Shown here: one piece after another, positions 8,228-13,796 of the stretch
Layout: every line of letters starts with the position of its first letter
Numbering within the stretch: the first letter of the stretch is position 1
Source: an uncultured bacterium
GTDB taxonomy: Bacteria; Verrucomicrobiota; Kiritimatiellia; RFP12; UBA1067
DNA: 16,336 nucleotides
Assembly (NCBI GenBank): GCA_900547945.1
Contig: URIT01000071.1
Location: 1-16,336 of the forward strand
Direction: 5' to 3'
Position numbers and translations under genes: made by a program
Notes under the pieces: model-generated
What the model saw: only the letters and a program-made list of their open reading frames with translations
What the model was told of the DNA's origin: nothing
The model's database searches: none

Positions 8228-8236
8228 ATTCTACCA
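8228..8236 (-). promoter_or_regulatory. Extended -10 promoter of metG
   Basis: On the minus strand TGG-TAGAAT spans 8236-8228, giving an expected transcript start near 8221 and a leader of about 27 nt containing AAGGAGA before ATG 8194. No clear -35 hexamer is seen. No T-box-like structure fits in so short a leader. Confidence 0.5.
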
Positions 8237-8437
8237 AAACCCCAGCATCCGTGCCACTCTGGAGGCAAAAAGAGGCCGCATGGCAGGAGTCCCTACCGCC
8301 GCCGGAACGCGGGAGGCCACGATGCCCGGTAAACGCGATGGCGCGTGTGAGGCGTTCGACTGCGCGTACCGTTCCCCCATTCGCCGGGAAGCGGGCGTGC
8401 AGGCGTTTTGCGCAAACGCGGTGGACGTGCGGACGGC
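8234..8437. other. Non-coding stretch without recognised gene
   Basis: This is GC-rich sequence between the metG promoter and the kinase remnant. The minus-strand frame of the remnant stays open to a TAG at 8231-8233, but beyond the glycine loop the translation no longer resembles a kinase or any family I know. I see no RNA gene or repeat array. Confidence 0.4.
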
Positions 8438-8614
8438 GAGCGCGGCGTGGACGACGCCCATGCCGCCGCGCCCGAGCTCGGCGAACGGCTCGAAGTCCGT
8501 GCCGTCGAGCGTGGGCAGACTGTCCGCCTCGGGCGAGGCGGACGCACGCCCCGCGAGCGCATCCAGCCCGGCGGCAAGGCTTTTCAGGTTATCGGGAAGT
8601 TCCGACGGTATGCT
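8438..8614 (-). pseudogene. Remnant of a Ser/Thr protein kinase gene (N-terminal part)
   Basis: Reading the minus strand from 8614 gives an N-terminal tail ending DSLPTLDGTDFEPFAELGRG and then GMGVVHAAL. That is the kinase entry segment: 'DF-x3-x-ELGRGGMGVV' is the glycine-rich loop, closely parallel to the intact kinase at 1537 (ELPGSDFRLLRKIGGGGMGV). After HAAL the sequence no longer looks like a kinase: there is no VAVK lysine, HRD or DFG. The frame has a TAG at 8617-8615 and no ATG or GTG start before the tail. An extended -10 box at 8626-8631 stands just upstream, at about the right place for the original promoter. I read this as the 5' stump of a deleted kinase gene. The remaining open frame runs to 8231 but appears meaningless. 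Confidence 0.6.
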
Positions 8615-8625
8615 CTAAGGCGCGC

Positions 8626-8634
8626 AGTATACCA
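8626..8634 (-). promoter_or_regulatory. Extended -10 box of the kinase remnant
   Basis: On the minus strand TGG-TATACT (TATACT at 8631-8626) lies about 10 bp before the kinase remnant frame. It diverges from the promoter at 8669-8677. It is probably a leftover promoter that may still fire toward the metG promoter region. Confidence 0.4.
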
Positions 8635-8668
8635 AATATGCGCAGAACCACCCATGACGGCAGGAATT

Positions 8669-8677
8669 TGGTATACT
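8669..8677 (+). promoter_or_regulatory. Extended -10 promoter of the DUF3990 module
   Basis: TGG-TATACT spans 8669-8677, with transcription expected from about 8684. AAAGGAG at 8691-8697 then precedes ATG 8703. No -35 consensus is seen. Identical bases TTTGGTATACT occur in the divergent box at 8626, so the two sites form a near-duplicate divergent pair. Confidence 0.5.
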
Positions 8678-8702
8678 CGCCTACATTATTAAAGGAGTAT
8701 GC

Positions 8703-9191
8703 ATGGTTGTCTATCATGGCAGCAATATGGAAGTTCGCGAGTCGAAGTTGATCCGTCCGATTCGGACGCTCGACTTTGGACCCGGTTTCTACACGACGTT
8801 GAACCGCAATCAGGCGATCGAATTTGCACGTAAAGTCGTTGATCGGAATGACGGCAGAGGAACCGCAACGCTGAACAGCTACTCGTTTGACGAAAAGGCG
8901 GCATTTGCGCGAGACGACACGATCCGATTTGACTCGCCTGACCGGGCTTGGCTTGACTTTGTCGTCGCCAATCGCACTGGGAATTATGACGGCCCTGACT
9001 ACGCCGTCAAGTACGGGCCAGTCGCAAACGACAATGTCTATCGCACGATCCAGCTGTACATGATGGGGGAACTCTCGCAGTCCGAGGCGATTGCGAGATT
9101 CAAGGTGAAGGCGCTTTTCAATCAAGTGGTGTTTTCCGATTCGGAGGCATTGCGGCTGCTGAAGTTCGAGGGAAGCGAGGTCTGCGGATGA
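8703..9191 (+). CDS. DUF3990-like protein, predicted ADP-ribosyltransferase fold (candidate toxin)
   Basis: The protein has 162 residues. The start ATG 8703 is preceded by AAAGGAG. The N-terminus VVYHGSN (Y4-H5-G6-S7), then RTLDFGPGFYTT at 21-32 with NRNQAIEFA, is the signature I associate with DUF3990: 'YHGS ... DFGxGFYxT ... QAxxFA'. Further agreement is YGPVANDNVYRTI at about 104-116 and an NQVVF / ALRLLKF ending at 140-155. DUF3990 belongs with ADP-ribosyltransferase-like folds, where the HG and the GFYxT segment would line the NAD pocket. Enzyme activity is inferred, not shown. There is no signal peptide, so it is cytoplasmic. It heads a three-gene unit with 4-nt and 1-nt overlaps. Families of this kind are found beside DUF3791 proteins, as here, which suggests a toxin with small partner(s). 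Base composition is lower in GC than metG, so transfer is likely. Confidence 0.78.
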   Translation: MVVYHGSNMEVRESKLIRPIRTLDFGPGFYTTLNRNQAIEFARKVVDRNDGRGTATLNSYSFDEKAAFARDDTIRFDSPDRAWLDFVVANRTGNYDGPDYAVKYGPVANDNVYRTIQLYMMGELSQSEAIARFKVKALFNQVVFSDSEALRLLKFEGSEVCG

Positions 9192-9430
9192 ACGAAAGGC
9201 AGTATGGTGCATTCCTCGCGGTCTTCTTGCCGTCCGTCGTCCAGTGCGTGGCGGAGGCAGACGGTATTTCCGAAAACGAGGCGACTTCGCGGTTCTTCAG
9301 GTCGGGGCTCTTCGAGAAGCTGACGGACGAGAAACTGAAGCTGTGGAATTACTCGCCCCAAACGCTCTGCGAACTGTATCGGCAGGAGCGGGAACGCGGC
9401 AGGATCACCTTCCCGGAGGAGGCCGGCTGA
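9188..9430 (+). CDS. Small protein of the DUF3990/DUF3791 module
   Basis: The protein has 80 residues. ATG 9188 overlaps the previous stop as ATGA, so translation is coupled. The sequence is acidic and helical: GISENEATSRFFRSGLFEKL, then DEKLKLWNYSPQTLCELYRQ and a final RGRITFPEEAG. The order 'acidic helix - short helix - LWxYSPxTL - ITFPEE' looks like small proteins that accompany DUF3990 genes in Firmicutes, but this comparison is from memory and I cannot name the family. It has no nucleic-acid-binding motif that I can see and no membrane segment. A role as an antitoxin or as a chaperone-like partner is inference from position only. Confidence 0.7.
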   Translation: MNERQYGAFLAVFLPSVVQCVAEADGISENEATSRFFRSGLFEKLTDEKLKLWNYSPQTLCELYRQERERGRITFPEEAG

Positions 9431-9633
9431 TGAGCGAAGAAGGTGCGTACATGGTCTTCTGCACGGAGCTTTATCGGCGCGAGAAGAACCTGACGGGAAA
9501 GCAAGTCGCCGATTTGTTCTCGCGCTACAATGTCTATGACTACATCCGAAAGTATTTCGGTGCCTTCCACACGATGGGCGAAAAGCTCGTGTTTGACGAC
9601 ATCGACGCCTACATCGCCAGACAAGGGGCGTGA
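9430..9633 (+). CDS. DUF3791-like small protein (candidate antitoxin partner)
   Basis: The protein has 67 residues. ATG 9430 shares one base with the preceding TGA (TGATG), which fixes the start; the reading frame is open further upstream but only inside the middle gene. The body matches the DUF3791 pattern: MVFCTELYRREKNLTGKQV, LFSRYNVYDYIRKYFGAFHT, MGEKLVFDDIDAYI. That is helix - 'GKQVADLF' helix-turn - 'YDYIRxYFxxxHTMG' - 'DDIDxYI'. Proteins of this length and sequence are found next to DUF3990 genes, supporting one module. Some DUF3791-type proteins resemble small helix-turn-helix folds, so autoregulation of the promoter at 8669 is possible (inference). The stop is at 9631-9633, and the palindrome at 9670 follows. 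Confidence 0.78.
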   Translation: MSEEGAYMVFCTELYRREKNLTGKQVADLFSRYNVYDYIRKYFGAFHTMGEKLVFDDIDAYIARQGA

Positions 9634-9669
9634 GCGCCTGTTTCCTGGCTTCCCGTCAATAGTTGTCTG

Positions 9670-9704
9670 ATTTACAAAATCAGGTCAGACCTGATTTTGT
9701 AAAT
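9670..9704. repeat. Perfect 17-bp palindrome
   Basis: ATTTACAAAATCAGGTC (9670-9686), centre A (9687), then GACCTGATTTTGTAAAT (9688-9704) form a perfect inverted repeat. The core TCAGGTC/GACCTGA is flanked by A-tract and T-tract, so a transcript in either direction could fold as an intrinsic terminator (loop CAG once sterics are allowed for). It lies 36 bp after the DUF3791-like stop and just beyond the YhcG remnant, between two convergent units. Its length and perfection also fit a dispersed palindromic element of the REP/MITE kind. I cannot tell these apart from one copy. Confidence 0.75.
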
Positions 9705-9798
9705 TCACGGAGATGCCGAGCTTCGCCATGCGCACCAGAAACGGCTTCTCGACACGTTCGTCCGCCACGCCCCTTTCTGATTCTCTCCACTTGCCCGT

Positions 9799-10022
9799 TC
9801 AGCGTTGCCGCTTCATTGACTTGCGACATTCTTCAGCGTAATCCCGCCGTGCCTCCTCGTTCACGGCCGTGATCAGGAGACGATAATTCCCCCAATTCAA
9901 TTCTCCACACCGTGCATGAACTTTTGAAAACGAAAGATAGAATTCTCGCATCGCAAAGAGATCCACGCGCGTAAAGCCCGAGCCGAACTCGGCCCTGCGC
10001 CCCTGACTTTCTTATTCGTCAC
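9799..10022 (-). pseudogene. Deleted remnant of a YhcG-family (DUF1016) nuclease gene
   Basis: The minus strand at about 9990-9799 reads AEFGSGFTRVDLFAMREFYL, then SFSKVHARCGELNWGNYRLL and ITAVNEEARRDYAEECRKS. This matches the end of the DUF1016 N-terminal domain in YhcG: 'EFGxGF..xL..MRxFYxxF...A...ELxWxxYRxL....AR..YxEE..K'. The gene's presumed beginning is still there: AGGAG at 10032-10028 and GTG 10022-10020 encoding MTNKK, a typical YhcG start. The bulk of the first domain is missing and the GTG frame is shifted from the conserved frame. A TGA at 9801-9799 then stops it where 'WSVRQLERQI' would be expected, so the C-terminal PD-(D/E)XK nuclease is gone. YhcG proteins are associated with restriction-modification and defence loci, which fits this position. 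Confidence 0.7.
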
Positions 10023-10065
10023 AGAATCTCCTTTTGAGCGTCACGGCGATTTTGCCCTCACCTGC

Positions 10066-10142
10066 CCGTACGTCCGTACGCATACCAAAGTCCCACAGTC
10101 GGGACTGTCCGCACGCCTGGAGTTGAACCTTTTGCAGGTTCA
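10066..10142. repeat. Cluster of small inverted repeats in the gap before the island operon
   Basis: CGTACG occurs twice, 2 bp apart, near 10067-10080. AGTCCC/GGGACT form a 6-bp stem around 10089-10106, and TGAACCT (10124-10130) pairs with AGGTTCA (10136-10142) over a 5-nt loop. The cluster lies about 40-120 bp upstream of the TATACT box at 10185. Terminator, operator or decayed mobile DNA are all possible; nothing distinguishes them here. Confidence 0.35.
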
Positions 10143-10181
10143 GTCGGCGTCGTAGTCCGCACTCCCAACAGGCGGCAATTA

Positions 10182-10190
10182 TGGTATACT
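10182..10190 (+). promoter_or_regulatory. Extended -10 promoter for the island operon
   Basis: TGG-TATACT spans 10182-10190, with no -35 consensus. The transcript would start near 10197, just before ATG 10206, and could continue through the 42-bp gap into the helicase and methyltransferase genes, because no terminator is seen between them. Confidence 0.5.
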
Positions 10191-10205
10191 TTTGATTTAA
10201 AATCG

Positions 10206-10460
10206 ATGGCTGATCATCAGATATACGTAGGAGACATCTTTATGATGGTTGATGATGCGACGTTCTTGGTCATGTCGCACAGCAGCAATCAATTCGGTTC
10301 GCACGGCGCAACAAACAGCGCGGCGACGACGTCGTGGCTTGAATTTCCCGAACCTGCCGTGCGGGAGACGATAGTCAATGCGGCATGCCATCACGCCTAT
10401 TCAAGCGCGGCAAGCGTTTCGGTGTCCGCCATTCAAAGATCGGCTAAACACCTCAGATAA
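10206..10460 (+). pseudogene. Fragment resembling the ATP-binding domain of RecG-like/AlbA_2 regulators
   Basis: The open frame has 84 residues from ATG 10206 (no ribosome site) or 72 from ATG 10242, which has TAGGAG 8 nt upstream. The middle reads EFPEPAVRETIVNAACHHAY followed by VSVSAI. That resembles the conserved segment 'YPEEALREALVNAxxHRDYS...V.I' of the HATPase-like domain found C-terminal to AlbA_2 domains ('RecG-related' ATP-binding proteins). The preceding VDDATFLVMSHSS also fits the helix before it ('DDAxxFVxxH'). The canonical HRDY is altered to HHAY. Full proteins have roughly 400-500 residues, so both the AlbA_2 domain and the rest of the ATP-binding domain are missing. It is probably a decayed gene, although promoter and ribosome site are intact and a short peptide may still be made. 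It lies 42 bp before the helicase gene, where it acts as a leader. Confidence 0.5.
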
Positions 10461-10502
10461 GTCGGCGGCAACCGCTTCGAATAAACGAACACAAGGGGAT
10501 TT

Positions 10503-13500
10503 ATGGCTACAAAGTTCTTCAACAACGAAAATGGCGATACGCTTTTCGCTAAACTGAAAGGTATTACCGAAGGTATGGGAATGAACTTCCATACCTTTCA
10601 GGCCGTCTCTGGATATTTCCGTTCGTCAGGGTACTTCAAGTTACGTCAGGAACTGAAGAATACGCAGAAAATTCAGGTACTCGTTGGCATCAACATTGAT
10701 GATGCGTTCAGGAAGTCCCGACGCGAAGGGATGATGTTTCTTGGCGATAAGGAGGATGCGAAACGGCAGTACACCCAAGGATTCATCGACGACATACGCT
10801 CCGCCGGCTACACGAAGGAGATTGAGGAGGGAATCATGCAACTCTGTGATGATGTCGTGTCCGGGAAACTTGAACTGCGACTGCACACGAGCCACAACCT
10901 CCACGCGAAGTTTTATCTTTGTCTCCCTGAGAACCACGGCCCTAATACAGATGGCTGGGTTATCATGGGTTCCTCAAACCTCACTGATTCTGGTCTCGGC
11001 ACGTCGCCGTCGCCGCGCTACGAGTTGAACGTGGCGATGAAGGACTATGACGACGTAGCCTACTGCAAGGCGGAGTTCGACCGTCTATGGGCGGAGGGAA
11101 ACCCTGTTACGGATGAAGATCTAGCAAAGGCAAGAAGTCAAACGCATCTTGGGACAGCTCCCACGCCGTTTGAACTCTTCATGCGAGTCTTGATTGACAT
11201 ATTCGGCGAACAGGCAGAAGACGATTTTACGATGGAACTTCCTCCTGGCGTAATGGACTTGAAGTATCAGCGCGATGCTGTCATACAGGGCTACCAGATG
11301 CTTTGTCGTTATGGTGGATTCTTCCTCTCTGATGTGGTCGGACTTGGCAAGACTGTTGTTGCCACAATGATTGCCAGACGGTTCGCGGAGGCAAACGGTG
11401 GCGCCACAAGGATTCTCGTCGTGCATCCGCCAGCCGTGGAGCAGAACTGGAAAGAGACATTCAAGACGTTTGGCCTTTCTCGTCGGACGCAATTCGTTTC
11501 ATCCGGGTCACTCCACAAAGTGTTGAATGGTCTGGAGAACTACCGCTCAAAGGAAGAGTTCGATCTTGTCATAGTCGATGAGTCCCACAACTTCCGCAAT
11601 TCCTCGACGAACGCATTTGATCAGCTTCAGCGAATCTGCAAGTCTCCACGTCCATACGGTGGACTCGTTCCGGGAAACAGCAAGAAGGTCATGTTGCTCT
11701 CTGCTACGCCACTCAACAATGGCCCTACCGATCTGCTGAACCAGATACTTCTTTTCCAAGATGCCCGTCGTTCGACTATCGACGGCATACCGAGTGTGAC
11801 GGCGTATTTTGCACCGCACATCGCGACATACAAGCGAATGATGCGCGAACGGCAGAATGGTGGTACGAGCGTGGAAGCCGTTGACGCGCTCTATGCAAGG
11901 ATTCAACAGGATGTCCTTGAAAAGATTACAATCCGCAGGACAAGATCAAATATCTCAAACGAGCCAGACTACGCCGCCGATCTTGCCGCACAAGGGGTCT
12001 CCTTCCCCAAAGTAGATCAACCTCACGAACTTGTTTACTACCTTGACGACAACCTTGACGCCCTCTTCTGGGACACCCTTGACAAGCTCCAGACAAGGAT
12101 TGTGTACGCAAGATATCGCGCCATTGAGTTTCTTGCAAACCCAGAGGACGCTGCCAGATATGGGAATGCCGTCCATGTGGCACAGACGCTCGCCGGCGTG
12201 TACAGGGTACACATGGTCAAACGTCTTGAGTCGAGCTTTTTCGCGTTCAAGAAGTCGGTTGCGACCCTTCTGCGCATAACGAACGACATGTTGTCCATGT
12301 TGGCGGCTGACAAGGTTCTCATCATCCCTGACATCGACGTGACCGACTATCTTGAAAAGGGAAGAAGTCTTGACGAGATACTGGACTATGCCCGCGAACG
12401 CGGTCTTGAGAGTGCGGCTTTCCCAGCAAGCGCATTCCGTCCCGGCTTCAAGACCTTGTTGGAATCTGACAGAGACTTGCTCGTGCGAATGCAGGACGAA
12501 TGGGCGTTGATTGATTACGATCCAAAATTCGATACGTTCAGGAGCATCCTTCGCGGTGAACTATTCGGGAAGACACTCAATCCAACGGGTAAGCTTGTCG
12601 TGTTCTCCGAGAGCGTGGACACGCTCACTTACCTTAAAGACAAGATGACGGAACAGCTTGGACGTTCCGACATACTGCTTGTGTCCGCAACGAACCGTGA
12701 CCGCATGGCCAAGCAGATTCGCGCTTCATTCGACGCAAATGCGCCTGAAAAGTCCAATGAATTCAACATCATCCTTGCTTCCGATGTCCTTGCTGAAGGC
12801 ATAAACCTTCATCGTGCAAATGTCATTGTAAACTATGATACGCCATGGAATGCAACGCGGCTCATGCAGCGTATCGGGCGTGTCAACCGCATCGGCGCCA
12901 CCGCCAGTTCGATACACAACTACATGTTCCATCCCTCGAAGCAGGGAAATGCGGCTATAGGGCTTTATCAGAATTCGGTTATCAAGCTGCAGGGCTTCCA
13001 TTCGGCATTCGGAGAGGACGCCAAGGTGTTCTCCCACGACGAAATGTTGCGGACGTTTAAGCTTTTCGACGCGAACGTCAAAGATTCGGTTGATGAGGCG
13101 TTGCGTTATTTGCGCATGGTGAGAGCATTTCGTACCACAGACCCCACTGGATATGCGAAAGTGAAGAACCTACCGATGAAGTGCAGGGCCGCGCGCAAAG
13201 GCGGTAATGCGCTCACTGTCGCCTATCTGGCCGCTGGTGGGCAACGCGCCTATTATGCCGTGAAGGACGGCCGCGCAGCCGATATTGGCTGTATGGACGC
13301 GCTTAAATTGCTTGAAGCATCGGCAGATGAACGTGCAATGGCCTGGTCCTCCGAGACGCTTGGCCGCAACTACAGCGAAGTCTCTGCCGCCATGGATGCC
13401 TTTATGGGCGTGTCGCAGTCCTCGGCGACCGTTTCAGGGCCCACTGCACCCTCCACCGCCGCAGGCAACAAGATTGTTGCCTCAGCCCTGCGATTCATCC

Positions 13501-13796
13501 GTGACTGTTCGCGTTGGGTGTCGCAAGGTTGCTTGGAAGGTTCGATAGCTTCTGCTCTTGATGCTCTGGGGAAGAACATCGTTGCGGGGGCTTTCGTGCA
13601 ATTAGAACGTTCGGTAAGCGACCTCGCGCGGAAATACCGCAACATCATTGCCCCTGATGCCAATCAAGCCCAAGAGATTCAAAGAAGCCTTCTTTCGCTG
13701 CGCGAGACCTACTGCGCCACCACAGAGCGTGCGGCATCTTCCGCCGTCTCGGCAGATACTCCGACACTCATAGTCAGTGAAACCTTTACGGCATGA
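10503..13796 (+). CDS. PLD-nuclease/SNF2-type helicase fusion, restriction subunit
   Basis: The protein has 1097 residues. ATG 10503 is preceded by AAGGGGA. N-terminal domain: a phospholipase D-like nuclease with one HKD motif, H134-A-K136 and GSSN at 156-159, as in BfiI-, CglI- and NgoAVII-type restriction enzymes, which act as dimers. Helicase domain 1: DVVGLGKT at 277-284 (Walker A, K283), VDESH at 358-362 (motif II), SAT at 400-402. Helicase domain 2: ASDVLAEGINL at 759-769, NYDTPWN and QRIGRVNRIG at 789-798 (motifs V-VI), in SNF2 style. The last about 250 residues are helical and unassigned. ATP-driven translocation with nuclease cleavage of unmodified foreign DNA is inferred from the family. 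The stop overlaps the methyltransferase ATG (ATGA), so the two are made together. No signal or membrane segment. GC content is well below that of metG. Confidence 0.85.
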   Translation: MATKFFNNENGDTLFAKLKGITEGMGMNFHTFQAVSGYFRSSGYFKLRQELKNTQKIQVLVGINIDDAFRKSRREGMMFLGDKEDAKRQYTQGFIDDIRSAGYTKEIEEGIMQLCDDVVSGKLELRLHTSHNLHAKFYLCLPENHGPNTDGWVIMGSSNLTDSGLGTSPSPRYELNVAMKDYDDVAYCKAEFDRLWAEGNPVTDEDLAKARSQTHLGTAPTPFELFMRVLIDIFGEQAEDDFTMELPPGVMDLKYQRDAVIQGYQMLCRYGGFFLSDVVGLGKTVVATMIARRFAEANGGATRILVVHPPAVEQNWKETFKTFGLSRRTQFVSSGSLHKVLNGLENYRSKEEFDLVIVDESHNFRNSSTNAFDQLQRICKSPRPYGGLVPGNSKKVMLLSATPLNNGPTDLLNQILLFQDARRSTIDGIPSVTAYFAPHIATYKRMMRERQNGGTSVEAVDALYARIQQDVLEKITIRRTRSNISNEPDYAADLAAQGVSFPKVDQPHELVYYLDDNLDALFWDTLDKLQTRIVYARYRAIEFLANPEDAARYGNAVHVAQTLAGVYRVHMVKRLESSFFAFKKSVATLLRITNDMLSMLAADKVLIIPDIDVTDYLEKGRSLDEILDYARERGLESAAFPASAFRPGFKTLLESDRDLLVRMQDEWALIDYDPKFDTFRSILRGELFGKTLNPTGKLVVFSESVDTLTYLKDKMTEQLGRSDILLVSATNRDRMAKQIRASFDANAPEKSNEFNIILASDVLAEGINLHRANVIVNYDTPWNATRLMQRIGRVNRIGATASSIHNYMFHPSKQGNAAIGLYQNSVIKLQGFHSAFGEDAKVFSHDEMLRTFKLFDANVKDSVDEALRYLRMVRAFRTTDPTGYAKVKNLPMKCRAARKGGNALTVAYLAAGGQRAYYAVKDGRAADIGCMDALKLLEASADERAMAWSSETLGRNYSEVSAAMDAFMGVSQSSATVSGPTAPSTAAGNKIVASALRFIRDCSRWVSQGCLEGSIASALDALGKNIVAGAFVQLERSVSDLARKYRNIIAPDANQAQEIQRSLLSLRETYCATTERAASSAVSADTPTLIVSETFTA

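Noticed and set aside
8224..8751. Long plus-strand frames across the metG-DUF3990 gap
   Set aside because: They run antisense to the kinase remnant and across both promoters; Arg/Pro-rich with no motifs.
9663..9872. 69-residue plus-strand frame beginning in the palindrome
   Set aside because: It starts inside the inverted repeat and is antisense to the YhcG remnant; no family resemblance or ribosome site.
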